A stretch of 46,575 bases of DNA from Isoptericola halalbus (GCA_009663185.1 VJZX01000022.1:1-46575), one strand, 5' to 3'; positions 1 to 7,590 are shown, counted from the stretch's first letter. Numbers and translations are program-made. Notes: generated by a model from the sequence alone, not told the origin.

Positions 1-1
1 C

Positions 2-466
2 CCCGCGAGGCCGTCGCGGAGCGAGCCGCCGTCGCCGTTCGGCACGTCGGCCGCGCCTGCGCCGGCGCCCGAGCGTGCGTCGAGCCCGAGCCTGCCGTGG
101 GAGACGTCGTCGACCCCGCGGCAGCCCGCGCAGGTCCCGCCGGGCGCCGAGCCCGGCCAGCCCGCAGGCCGCACGTCGGTGTCGCCGTTCGACGCGCTCG
201 TGACCTCCGACCACCAGCCGGTCCGCGCCCGCGCGGAGGTGCCGGTCGACGACCACTACGACGAGGACGACGACTGGGACGACGACGAGCCCGAGAGCTC
301 GTACACGTGGCTGCACTACATCGTGCTCGTGGTCGTGGCGTTCGTGCTCGGCCTGCTGGTGTGGCAGCTGCTGCTCCAGGGTCCGGACGACAGCTTCCAG
401 ACGGACCAGGAGGCGGCCGCGGCCGTCACGACCCTGAGCACGCAGCCCGACGAAGGAGTCCTGTGA
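2..466 (+). CDS. Membrane protein of the rsfS locus (5' end outside window)
   Basis: The frame is open from the window edge, so the start lies upstream; a GTG at 179 is an internal possibility. The visible 154 residues are a Pro/Ser/Ala-rich stretch, then an acidic patch (about residues 80-98, rich in Asp and Glu), one strongly hydrophobic segment (WLHYIVLVVVAFVLGLLVW) and a short tail of about 30 residues. This suggests a single-pass protein with a long disordered N-terminal part and a short C-terminal part. The stop overlaps the rsfS GTG (GTGA, 463-466), so the two are probably translationally coupled. In many actinobacteria an unnamed membrane protein or an LCP protein sits between nadD and rsfS; I infer this is that gene. 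No function can be assigned. Confidence 0.75.
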   Translation, partial: PARPSRSEPPSPFGTSAAPAPAPERASSPSLPWETSSTPRQPAQVPPGAEPGQPAGRTSVSPFDALVTSDHQPVRARAEVPVDDHYDEDDDWDDDEPESSYTWLHYIVLVVVAFVLGLLVWQLLLQGPDDSFQTDQEAAAAVTTLSTQPDEGVL

Positions 467-909
467 CCGCCACGGAACGCGCCGTCGAGCTCGCGATCGT
501 CGCGGCCCGCGCCGCCTCGGACCGCAAGGCGCAGGAGATCATCGCGCTGGACGTGAGCGAGCAGCTCGTCCTGACGGATGTCTTCCTCATCGCCTCCGGC
601 ACGAACGAGCGCCAGGTCTCGGCGATCGTCGACGCCATCGAGGAGCAGATGTTCAAGGCCGGCGCCAGGCCGATCCGTCGGGAGGGCAAGGCCGAGGCCC
701 GGTGGGTCCTCCTCGACTTCGGCGACGTCGTCGTGCACGTGCAGCATGCCGAGGACCGCGTCTACTACGCGCTCGAGCGCCTGTGGAAGGACTGTCCGAC
801 GATCGACCTGCCCCCCGACGCGCGCGGGGGAGACGGAGCCGCGGCCGAGGCCGAGTACGGCACCGGCGGCTCGGACGGGTCGATCCGCCTGTCCGGCGAG
901 GGGTTCTGA
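463..909 (+). CDS. rsfS: Ribosomal silencing factor RsfS (Iojap family)
   Basis: The 148-residue product matches the Iojap/RsfS family. RsfS binds ribosomal protein uL14 on the 50S subunit and blocks subunit joining under nutrient limitation. The core includes DVFLIASGTNERQ (about residues 37-49), RREGKAEARW and LLDFGDVVVHV, followed by a YYALERLW helix, all typical of the family. The Ala/Gly/Asp-rich tail after residue 118 is a common actinobacterial extension. I chose the GTG at 463 because it overlaps the upstream stop and gives the usual family N-terminus; the frame stays open further upstream but that part is a shadow of the preceding gene. The histidine phosphatase begins 3 bases after the stop. 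Confidence 0.93.
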   Translation: MTATERAVELAIVAARAASDRKAQEIIALDVSEQLVLTDVFLIASGTNERQVSAIVDAIEEQMFKAGARPIRREGKAEARWVLLDFGDVVVHVQHAEDRVYYALERLWKDCPTIDLPPDARGGDGAAAEAEYGTGGSDGSIRLSGEGF

Positions 910-912
910 GTC

Positions 913-1605
913 ATGCCTGCCGACACCGTCGTCCTCCTGCGCCACGCGCGCACCGCGTACAACGCGACCCTGCGGCTGCAGGGCCAGATCGACATCCCGC
1001 TCGACGACGTCGGGCGCTGGCAGGCCACCGAGGGTGCCGCAGCGCTCGCGTCGTCGCACCGGGCGACGCGCATCGTCACGTCGGACCTCGAGCGTGCCGC
1101 CGATACCGCCGACGCGTACGCGCAGGCGATCGGCGGCGACGTCGTCGTGCAGACCGACGAGCGGCTGCGCGAGCGCTCCTTCGGCGACTGGGAGGGCCTG
1201 ACCGGCGAGGAGATCGCCGAGGGCTGGCCCGAGGAGTATGCCTCGTGGCGCCGGGGTGCCGACCCCGTGCGCGCGGGAGCCGAGAGGAAGGCCACGGTCG
1301 CGAAACGCATGGCCGAGGCCGTGCGCGAGCACGCCGAGGACCTCGGCGGTGACGAAACTCTCGTCGTGGTGTCGCACGGCGCGGCCATCTCGCTCGGCGT
1401 CACGGCCATGCTCGGGCTCGACCCGGACGGGTGGCGCGGCATCGCCGGGATGCACAACGTGCACTGGTCCCACCTGCACCGATCCGGTCCCCACGCGATG
1501 CCCGAGTGGCGGCTCGTGGCGCACAACGTGGGCGCCGGCTACCCGCTCGACCAGTGGCGGTTGGGGCCGGACTGGAATTTGGAACCTGGGCCCAAGTCTG
1601 CCTAA
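913..1605 (+). CDS. Histidine phosphatase family protein (phosphoglycerate mutase-like)
   Basis: The 230-residue protein has the phosphoglycerate-mutase-like fold signature. The N-terminal LLRHARTAYN carries the phospho-accepting His11 (RHA rather than the common RHG). A central SDLERAADTA, RERSFGDWEG and the second catalytic histidine in VVVSHGAA (His155) follow. Such proteins downstream of rsfS in actinobacteria are often annotated as GpmB-type phosphatases. The true substrate is unknown: phosphosugar, phosphoglycerate and other phosphoesters are all possible. It is the last gene of the upstream cluster; tRNA-Ala follows after about 80 bases. Confidence 0.88.
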   Translation: MPADTVVLLRHARTAYNATLRLQGQIDIPLDDVGRWQATEGAAALASSHRATRIVTSDLERAADTADAYAQAIGGDVVVQTDERLRERSFGDWEGLTGEEIAEGWPEEYASWRRGADPVRAGAERKATVAKRMAEAVREHAEDLGGDETLVVVSHGAAISLGVTAMLGLDPDGWRGIAGMHNVHWSHLHRSGPHAMPEWRLVAHNVGAGYPLDQWRLGPDWNLEPGPKSA

Positions 1606-1684
1606 GATATCGACGTTCCCGCGGGGTGCAACCTGGGAGGAACACACCGAATCGGACGGATCGCCACGGCGAGAGTCGGTTCTC

Positions 1685-1760
1685 GGGGCTGTGGCGCAGC
1701 TGGTAGCGCACCTGCATGGCATGCAGGGGGTCAGGGGTTCGAGTCCCCTCAGCTCCACCA
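1685..1760 (+). tRNA. tRNA-Ala (anticodon GGC)
   Basis: A full cloverleaf can be folded. The acceptor stem GGGGCTG pairs with CAGCTCC (one G-U), the D arm is GCGC..GCGC, and the anticodon stem CCTGC/GCAGG encloses loop ATGGCAT with anticodon GGC. The T arm is AGGGG-TTCGAGT-CCCCT and CCA is encoded at 1758-1760. It decodes GCC/GCU. A strong hairpin follows directly. Confidence 0.97.
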
Positions 1761-1775
1761 TTCTCGCAGGTCAGA

Positions 1776-1815
1776 GGCCACGTCGAGATCCTGAAGCCAA
1801 GGATCTGACGTGGCC
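1776..1815 (+). terminator. Hairpin terminator after tRNA-Ala
   Basis: The arm 1776-1792 pairs with 1800-1815 (16 base pairs with one bulged C) around loop GAAGCCA. It is followed by ATTGGTTTTGTGG, which holds a weak T tract. Its place 15 bases after the tRNA CCA end fits factor-independent termination of the tRNA transcript. Confidence 0.8.
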
Positions 1816-1979
1816 ATTGGTTTTGTGGAGACGTTTCGTGGGTCGGGGAGTGCCCGCCGGTACTGGTGCATGACCCCCTTCCGATCCTCAGATCCTGCCG
1901 CGCCGCACCATCACTGCCGCCCGCCGCTCCGCCCGGCCGATGCATACCGACGACATCCGACCCCTGGTCGCCGCCGTAC

Positions 1980-1994
1980 GGTAGGAATACGTTT
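1980..1994 (+). repeat. Direct repeat copy 1 (GGTAGGAATACGTTT)
   Basis: This is identical over 15 bases to 2103-2117. The bases after both copies also agree in part (ATCCCGCAGC versus GCCCCAGC). The copies are 123 bases apart, in a region without genes. Confidence 0.7.
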
Positions 1995-2102
1995 ATCCCG
2001 CAGCACCGATGCGACGCGGTGATGTTCATTGGGACGATCGGCCGCTTTAGAGCCTGACCTGCGGTCATCTGGAGCCCAGTATTCTCTGGCCGTGCCGCTC
2101 CT

Positions 2103-2117
2103 GGTAGGAATACGTTT
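2103..2117 (+). repeat. Direct repeat copy 2 (GGTAGGAATACGTTT)
   Basis: Second copy of the 15-base motif at 1980-1994. It may be a protein binding site, a paired element of a small RNA gene or a remnant; the sequence does not decide. Confidence 0.7.
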
Positions 2118-2194
2118 GCCCCAGCGTGTCGCGCCCCTCGCGTCTGAATCGACGTGATCTGACACTCTCGCGCCGGGCGAACGACGACGACGTC

Positions 2195-2229
2195 GTCCGG
2201 CCAGGGCATCGCACGTGCCCTGGCCGGAC
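2195..2229 (-). terminator. Hairpin terminator of the levansucrase gene
   Basis: Two perfectly complementary 14-base arms (2195-2208 and 2216-2229) enclose a 7-base loop. They lie 46 bases past the levansucrase stop on its strand. No T tract follows, which is usual for GC-rich actinobacterial terminators. Confidence 0.8.
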
Positions 2230-2275
2230 CTGTCGTGCGGTGGCCGGGGGCCACCGTCATCGAGGTGCCCTGCTG

Positions 2276-3673
2276 CTACGGCTCGCCTGCGATGTTGCGC
2301 AGTGCCGGGATGTAGGCGAACGGGTGCTCCTCCACGAGCGTGGACGTCGCCCCGTCGAGCTCGAGCTCGAGGGTCGGAGCGAGCGTCCCGCCGTAGACCA
2401 CCCCGCCGGAGCCGTCGGGCACCGTGTCGATGAACGACTCAACGAGGCCGTTCGGCATCACGTAGTCGGAGTAGTTCTGCAGCGGCGCCTCTTCCGGGTT
2501 GCCGAGCACGAGCGCGCTGCCGTTGAGCGGCTGGTAGTCGCTGCGGATGGAGTCGCCGACGAAGCCGTACAGCCCGTCCGGGCCGGTGAGGCCGGGCGCG
2601 AACGTGAACTTGTGGCTGATCGTCCACAGGTAGTACTTGCCGTCCTCGATGGTGAGGTGCGGTCGCTCGGTCTGCTGGTTCGTGCACTCCGCCGAGAGGA
2701 CCGGGGGCAGGAGCTTCCAGCCGGTGTAGTCCTGGCCCTTGCTCGTCTTGGTCATCAGGCCGATGTTGCCGGTGTAGTAGCGGGCGTCGTCGGGGACGTC
2801 GTGGTTGTCGGGCACGTCGCCGATCTCGTGGGAGTCGCAGGTGTGCGTGCCGGCGACACCGGGGTTGTTGCCCTCGAAGAGAGCGTAGATCTCCCCGTCG
2901 GCCGGGTCGCGGAAGACGAACGGGTCACGGAACGCGTAGATGATCGGCCCGGACTCGGACTGCTCGAGCGTCTGGTACATCTCGCCGTCTGCCTCGGCGA
3001 TGACCGTGTGGTCCTCGAACCCGCCGAACCAGACCCCGTCCTTGTCGGCGTGGATCTTGCCGGGGCTGTTGACCAGCCGCTGCAAGGGGTCGCAGGCGCA
3101 CCCGAAGGAGTCCTTCTTCCCGGAGGCGGTGTAGAAGGCCTCGAGCTGGTTGCCGTTCGTGATGACGGTCGAGCCGGCCCACTCGCGCCCACCGGGCGAG
3201 GCGCCGTCTGGGAACGCGTCGCCGCCGTATGTCCAGTTCTTGCCGTCACGGCTGTAGAAGTAGCCGATCCGGGCGACCCAGTGCCGGTCGCCGAAGAACT
3301 CGTCGCGCGGAGCGGTGAGGGAGAAGATGACGTGCCACCCCTTGTACGTCACGGGGTTCATGTCGAGGTCGGTGAGCGGCCACGTGTCCCAGACCCAGAC
3401 CTTGTCGGACATGACCGGGAACTCGGGGTCGATGAAGGGCTTGGTGTTCGTCTGGTCGGGCTTGATCTCGAGCGCGTGCTCCCGGGTCCAGTTCGCCGTG
3501 AAGTCGTCCTCCGGCGCGTACGTCGACGTCGGGTTCGACGCCGGCGCCGGGGCAGTGCTCGAGCTGGCGGCCGCCGCCACGTTGCCGGTGCCGACGAGGC
3601 CGGCCGCGACGATGCCCGCGGCGAGGATACCGGCGGCGAGCCGGCGGAGGTGCGGTTGAGGATGGTCGGACAC
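2276..3673 (-). CDS. Secreted levansucrase/fructosyltransferase, GH68
   Basis: GH68 enzymes split sucrose and transfer fructose to a growing beta-fructan or to water. The 465-residue product shows the family triad: nucleophile Asp96 in VWDTWPL, transition-state Asp250 in FRDPF, and acid/base Glu336 in QTERPHL, plus EWAGST near residue 164. An N-terminal LRRLAAGILAAGIVAAGLVG segment with an Ala-rich end (about residues 9-37) looks like an export signal. Four cysteines (192, 194, 269, 330) could form disulphides outside the cell. I chose GTG 3673 because AGGAGG lies 5 bases upstream; the longer frame would start 19 codons earlier without such a site. Levan versus inulin linkage cannot be read from sequence. 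The xre gene ends 62 bases upstream on the same strand. Confidence 0.93.
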   Translation of the reverse strand: MSDHPQPHLRRLAAGILAAGIVAAGLVGTGNVAAAASSSTAPAPASNPTSTYAPEDDFTANWTREHALEIKPDQTNTKPFIDPEFPVMSDKVWVWDTWPLTDLDMNPVTYKGWHVIFSLTAPRDEFFGDRHWVARIGYFYSRDGKNWTYGGDAFPDGASPGGREWAGSTVITNGNQLEAFYTASGKKDSFGCACDPLQRLVNSPGKIHADKDGVWFGGFEDHTVIAEADGEMYQTLEQSESGPIIYAFRDPFVFRDPADGEIYALFEGNNPGVAGTHTCDSHEIGDVPDNHDVPDDARYYTGNIGLMTKTSKGQDYTGWKLLPPVLSAECTNQQTERPHLTIEDGKYYLWTISHKFTFAPGLTGPDGLYGFVGDSIRSDYQPLNGSALVLGNPEEAPLQNYSDYVMPNGLVESFIDTVPDGSGGVVYGGTLAPTLELELDGATSTLVEEHPFAYIPALRNIAGEP

Positions 3674-3735
3674 GTCGTCCTCCTGTAGAAGTTCTCGCGA
3701 AGCTGCCGGCGCGTCCGGCGCCGGCGCCACAAGGT

Positions 3736-4224
3736 CTACGGGACCGGACGCACGGCTGTCGCCGTGGGACGACGATGCGGAATATCCGAGTGCCGCCGCG
3801 TATACGGGAACCGTCCGTGCTCGGATGACGGACGCCCTGCGTGGGTCAGCTCGCCGGCCGACGCATGGCTCTTGTCGAGCCGATGGCGTCGATCACCGGT
3901 CTCGGTGCGCACGAGGTCGTACACCGCACAGGTCAGCGTCTGGATCGCCAGCTCGAGCGCTCGGACACGCCGAGCGAGCTCGGGATCGGCGGTCGATGGC
4001 GCGATCGACCCGCACTCGACGAGGAGCTGACCAGACTCGAGGTCGAGCGCCGACTCGATCCTGGCACGCACCGTGTCGTCGACCGCGGCGCTTCCGCGCT
4101 CGATCTTCGAGATCGTCGCCTGGCTGCAGAAGACCAGCTCGCCGAGCTCGCGCTGCGTCAGGCCGTGGCTCACGCGGTGAGACTTGACGGCCCTCCCGAG
4201 GGCTCGCCTGGCGTCAGGCGTCAT
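3736..4224 (-). CDS. XRE-family HTH regulator upstream of levansucrase
   Basis: The 162-residue protein has a Cro/CI-type helix-turn-helix at about residues 8-65, with HGLTQRELGELVFCSQATISKIERG as the recognition region. A short helix-rich middle (residues 80-110) follows. The Arg/His/Pro-rich tail of about 50 residues is probably disordered and has no recognised effector domain. It is transcribed toward the levansucrase gene with a 62-base gap and no terminator between, so the two may share a transcript. The regulated promoter is unknown, but a LacI-type palindrome lies upstream at 4320-4331. The ATG at 4224 has only a weak ribosome binding site. Confidence 0.82.
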   Translation of the reverse strand: MTPDARRALGRAVKSHRVSHGLTQRELGELVFCSQATISKIERGSAAVDDTVRARIESALDLESGQLLVECGSIAPSTADPELARRVRALELAIQTLTCAVYDLVRTETGDRRHRLDKSHASAGELTHAGRPSSEHGRFPYTRRHSDIPHRRPTATAVRPVP

Positions 4225-4319
4225 CGCGCAGGAACTGGGGTCGCGTTCCCGTGGCGGTGGTGGCTGGCGTGGGCATCACTCGTCGTCTCCCGTCGTCGTC
4301 ACTAGGACCCAGATCGCAT

Positions 4320-4331
4320 GACAACGATGTC
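4320..4331. promoter_or_regulatory. LacI-type operator upstream of xre-levansucrase
   Basis: GACAACGATGTC (extended TGACAACGATGTCA) is a near-perfect palindrome centred on CG. It differs at one base from the frc-region operator GACAACGTTGTC at 13568-13579. It lies 95 bases upstream of the xre start, between that gene and the 3' end of the GH32 gene. Confidence 0.5.
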
Positions 4332-4346
4332 AGCGGTGTCCTCGAT

Positions 4347-4375
4347 GGTTGCACGGGTCGACAAACCCTGCAACC
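4347..4375 (-). terminator. Hairpin at the end of the GH32 operon
   Basis: GGTTGCA pairs with TGCAACC and GGGT with ACCC around loop CGACAA, with one bulged C. It sits about 40 bases beyond the stop of the last operon gene on the minus strand. No T tract follows. Confidence 0.6.
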
Positions 4376-4416
4376 GGGTCCCACGAGCCCAGCCTGGGGC
4401 TGCCGCTACCCCGCGA

Positions 4417-6528
4417 TCAGCGATCCTCGGCGACGACCGCCTCCCGCAGCCGCCACACGCGCAGGGACGCAAGCGAGGCACCGCCCGAGGCGCGGACCCA
4501 CCCGGCGTCCCGGTCGCCGTCACGTGCCCACGCTCGCGTGGTGACCGAGCGATGGTCCTGCACGTAGACCTCGACCATCGAGTGGTCCACGAAGGCGCGC
4601 ACGCGTACCTGTCCGTCGGGGTCGAGCCGGAGGTCGTCGCCGTGCCTGTGCTGTCGGTCGGGTTCGGTGGACCCCGGCCGGAGCACGTCGACGCGCCCGG
4701 TCGTGGCGCCGGTGCGCGTCACGACGACGAGCACGGCGGGGCGCTCATCGGCCGGCGCTCGCACCGCCAGCTCGACCGAGCCGCCGACCGGGACGTGGGC
4801 GGTGAGCTCGAGCTCCGCCGTCGGCCCGGCGTGCACCGGGACGGTGTCCGGCAGCTTCGACGTCGGGCCCTCGACCAGGTCAAGCGTGACGCTCTCGCGC
4901 AGGGACGCCAGCTCGCGAACAGGCGCGACGCACAGGTCGCCGTCGCGGAACCAGACCTCGACCGGGAGACCGGCATTGCCGGCCCACCCTCGCCGAGCAT
5001 GCTCCTCCTCGCTCAGGAGGTCCTGGGCGACCGTCCACAGCAGTGTCCGCCCGTCGGGCGTCCGCGAGGCCGTGACACCGGTGAAGAAGCCGCCGACGTC
5101 GAGGAGCCGGGGATCGTCATGGTCCGGAGTCCACGTGGCGGTACCGGCGTCCCAGGTCCCGATCCAGTACCAGGCGTACAGCAGGGAGTGCTCGCACGGC
5201 TGTGGCCACCACGGCGTCACGAAGAAGGCGTGCTTGGGCCGGCCGTCGGCGTCGTGCCCGACGGGCACGAGGACGGGGAGCTCCCAGTGCACCCCGGTGT
5301 CCGGACGTGACGTCGCGTCACCGATCGCCAGCGGCCCGAGGAACTCCCACTCCCCGCCCGTGGGATCTGGCGAGCGGTACAGCAGCGCAGTGCCGCCGCG
5401 GCCCTGGATCCCCGCGCCGACGAGCTGGAACCAGGTGTCCTCCTCGTGCCAGACGAACGGGTCACGGAACTCCCGCGGGAGCGGCTCGAGCCCGCGACGG
5501 CGCAGCTCGGGCAGGGCGTCGTGCAAGGTCGTCACAGGTGCCGGACCGGCCTGCCACGACCGGAGGGCCGGGTCGTGCGGGTCGACCGGGCGCGCCCAGG
5601 CGGTGCGCTGGTTGGGGTCGTCGCGGTCGTCGCCGGCCGTGAAGAACACCAGGGGCGTCCCGTCGCGGTCGACCGTGGCGCTGCCGGACCACACGCCCTC
5701 GGGGGCGTAGGCGATGTCGGCGCCGTCGAGCGGGGAGCCGAGGTCTGTCCACCGCACGAGGTCGTCGCTGACCGCATGACCCCAGGCGATCGCGCCCCAG
5801 AAAGGGCCGAGCTCGTTGCGCTGGTAGAACAGGTGGTGCTTGCCGGCGTGATGGACCACGCCGTGCGGCTCGTTCATCCACTGCGCCGGGGGCATGAAGT
5901 GGTATCGCGGCCGGTCGCGGTCGGCGGCATACCTCGACGGGTCGGTGACCCATTCCCTGCGCGGATCGGCGGCCGGGGCCGCCCGGTCGACGACGTGTCC
6001 GTCCCCGGTCGTGACGGACGCCGCGGCGAGCAGCCCGGTGAAGTACCCGTATCGGACGGCGCCGTCGTCGACGGCGTCACGCGACCGGCCGACCGTCACG
6101 GTCTGTCGCCCCGGGAGCGTGACGCCCGCCGGGACGGGAGCCGAGCCGACCGTCGTGCCGTCGACGCCGAGGCTGACCTGTTCGTCCGTGACGGTGACGG
6201 TGAGCCTCGACCACGCCAGCCGCGGCAGCGGGCTCGGGCCGCGCAGGTCCGTGACCATGACCTCGCCCTCCTCGAGCCGGACCACGGGGTGCCCGCGACG
6301 GTCGAGTCCGAGCGTCCAGGCGACCGGCCGTCGCCGGGCGCCTCCGTCGGCCGGGGCGCCCAGGAAGATGCCCTGGAGCCGGTGCGGCGCGCCGGCCCCG
6401 AGCACGGCCGGCGCGGCCCACACGTCGGCAGTGAACGGTGGCGTGAGATCGATCGTCGCCGCCACCGTCCCCTCGCCACCGGCGAAGCGGACGGCCGTGC
6501 CCGGGGGTGTCAGGGGGACGGTGCTCAT
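4417..6528 (-). CDS. GH32 family beta-fructosidase (levanase/invertase type), cytoplasmic
   Basis: The 703-residue protein has three parts. Residues 1-190 form a beta-rich LamG-like domain. Residues 205-530 form the GH32 five-bladed propeller, and residues 560-695 a C-terminal beta-sandwich. Family motifs are WMNEPHG (217-223, the nucleophile motif), WSGSA, FRDPF (Asp356, transition-state) and HWELPVL (Glu416, acid/base). The nucleophile position reads Glu220, where the classical motif WMNDPNG has Asp. No signal peptide is seen, so it should act on imported fructo-oligosaccharides. Its ATG overlaps the stop of the preceding gene (ATGA, 6525-6528). It is last in a minus-strand operon starting at 12325 with LacI and an ABC importer. 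Whether it is exo- or endo-acting is unknown. Confidence 0.88.
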   Translation of the reverse strand: MSTVPLTPPGTAVRFAGGEGTVAATIDLTPPFTADVWAAPAVLGAGAPHRLQGIFLGAPADGGARRRPVAWTLGLDRRGHPVVRLEEGEVMVTDLRGPSPLPRLAWSRLTVTVTDEQVSLGVDGTTVGSAPVPAGVTLPGRQTVTVGRSRDAVDDGAVRYGYFTGLLAAASVTTGDGHVVDRAAPAADPRREWVTDPSRYAADRDRPRYHFMPPAQWMNEPHGVVHHAGKHHLFYQRNELGPFWGAIAWGHAVSDDLVRWTDLGSPLDGADIAYAPEGVWSGSATVDRDGTPLVFFTAGDDRDDPNQRTAWARPVDPHDPALRSWQAGPAPVTTLHDALPELRRRGLEPLPREFRDPFVWHEEDTWFQLVGAGIQGRGGTALLYRSPDPTGGEWEFLGPLAIGDATSRPDTGVHWELPVLVPVGHDADGRPKHAFFVTPWWPQPCEHSLLYAWYWIGTWDAGTATWTPDHDDPRLLDVGGFFTGVTASRTPDGRTLLWTVAQDLLSEEEHARRGWAGNAGLPVEVWFRDGDLCVAPVRELASLRESVTLDLVEGPTSKLPDTVPVHAGPTAELELTAHVPVGGSVELAVRAPADERPAVLVVVTRTGATTGRVDVLRPGSTEPDRQHRHGDDLRLDPDGQVRVRAFVDHSMVEVYVQDHRSVTTRAWARDGDRDAGWVRASGGASLASLRVWRLREAVVAEDR

Positions 6529-7532
6529 CCGGCGATCGCCGGAGTGTCAGCCGACAGCCCGACGGGGATCATGTCCGTCGAGCCGTCCAGGATGAGACGG
6601 CCGCCGGCCTCGACGCGGACCGGGATCGGGTCCGACAAGCCGCCGGCGAAGGCCTTGCCGCCCTGCGCCTGGAGGAACGCGAGGAAGACGAGGCGCCCGT
6701 CGGGGTCGCGCTCGAAGCGCCCCGCGTAGAGCGCGCCGCCGTCCGGGTCGCCGCAGAAGAAGTCGGGTCCGGGGGAGCGGAAGGGACCGTCCTCCTGGTC
6801 GGCCACGAAGTAGTGGGTGCCGGTCACCGCGGTGTGCGCGCGCTGGCGTGACTCGCTGTGGGCGTGCGCGTAGACCGAGTAGGACAAGTACCAGCGGCCG
6901 TCCGCCTCGAAGAGCTGCGGGACCTCGAGGTGGCCGAACTCGCCCGGGGCGACGACGGGCTCCAGAGCCTCCCACGTCACCAGGTCCGCCGACCGTGCCT
7001 GGCCGATGACACCGCGCTCGTCCACCTCACCGTCGGCGTGGCGAGCCGTGAAGAGCATGCGGTACTCGCCGTGCGCCTGCGACCAGTAGACCCACGGGTC
7101 GCGCCAGTCGACCGCGGGCCATCCCTCCACGCCGCCCTGGTAGTACGTCGTGTCGAGCTCCAGCACGGGCCCGGAGGTCTTGGTCCAGTGCGCCAGATCG
7201 GTGCTGATCGCGTGGCCGATGCGCTGGTGGTCCCCGGCCTCGCGGTGGTTGATGCCGGTGTAGAACATGTGCCAGGCACCCTCGGCGCGGAGCACCGACC
7301 CGGTCCAGGTCGCCATGTCGTCCCAGGCCCCGGCCTCGCCCGGGCCGAGCGCGTCCGGCAGGACGGTCCAGGTCCGCAGGTCGGTGCTCGTGGCGTGACC
7401 CACGCGCGCGTGCCAGTGCCTGAGCCCGGGGTCGCCCAGCGACTTCGGCGCCTTGAGGAAGAACAGGTGGTACGTGGCGCCGTCGCGGGCGGTCCAGAAG
7501 TCCCAGGTCCAGTGGGTCTCGAGAGTGAGCAT
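6525..7532 (-). CDS. GH32-like glycosidase, single-domain
   Basis: The 335-residue protein contains only a five-bladed propeller of the GH32/GH68 clan. The expected triad is at WTWDFW (Asp11), DWRDPWV (Asp145) and HLEVPQL (Glu203), in correct order and spacing. Repeated blade motifs such as GHATSTDLRTW and GHAISTDLAHW are visible. It lacks the C-terminal sandwich of typical GH32 enzymes and has no signal peptide. The start ATG has GAGG 5 bases upstream. Position between the binding-protein gene and the larger GH32 gene suggests it handles the same imported oligosaccharides, perhaps as a second linkage or chain-length specificity. GH43/GH62 families share the fold, but the RDP and E-x-P context favours a fructosidase. 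Confidence 0.75.
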   Translation of the reverse strand: MLTLETHWTWDFWTARDGATYHLFFLKAPKSLGDPGLRHWHARVGHATSTDLRTWTVLPDALGPGEAGAWDDMATWTGSVLRAEGAWHMFYTGINHREAGDHQRIGHAISTDLAHWTKTSGPVLELDTTYYQGGVEGWPAVDWRDPWVYWSQAHGEYRMLFTARHADGEVDERGVIGQARSADLVTWEALEPVVAPGEFGHLEVPQLFEADGRWYLSYSVYAHAHSESRQRAHTAVTGTHYFVADQEDGPFRSPGPDFFCGDPDGGALYAGRFERDPDGRLVFLAFLQAQGGKAFAGGLSDPIPVRVEAGGRLILDGSTDMIPVGLSADTPAIAG

Positions 7533-7559
7533 GTGTCCTCAATCGGGATGGTGCGGTGT

Positions 7560-7590
7560 GGCCGGGGCGCTGCGGTCGCGCGCCCCGGCC
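7560..7590 (-). terminator. Intra-operon hairpin 1 behind the binding-protein gene
   Basis: Perfectly paired 11-base arms (7560-7570 and 7580-7590) enclose a 9-base loop. The hairpin lies within the operon, after the solute-binding gene and before the GH genes. It is either a partial terminator or a 3'-end stabiliser for the upstream mRNA. Confidence 0.6.

Larger units (their letters stand above)
1816..2194. other. Gene-free stretch with a duplicated motif
   Basis: Short frames here have no recognisable protein content or convincing ribosome binding sites. Composition is slightly less GC-rich than the flanking genes in 1980-2120. The only clear structure is a 15-base motif occurring twice in direct orientation (1980-1994 and 2103-2117). 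No tRNA 3'-end duplication or integrase was found. Confidence 0.5.

Noticed and set aside
1685-1760. tRNA-Ala as an attachment site of an integrated element
   Set aside because: No repeat of the tRNA 3' end and no integrase gene were seen in the window.
316-1761. 481-codon minus-strand frame over rsfS, the phosphatase gene and the tRNA
   Set aside because: It is antisense to well-supported genes and a tRNA, has an Arg/Gly/Val-rich composition and no family motif. Such frames arise from GC-rich third positions.
1828-1837. GAGACGTTTC as a possible LacI operator after tRNA-Ala
   Set aside because: It is short, has one mismatched pair and no adjacent promoter or regulated gene.
2126-3688. 520-codon plus-strand frame opposite levansucrase
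   Set aside because: It is the reverse shadow of a gene with a full GH68 triad, and its own composition is repetitive Val/Arg/Asp without motifs.
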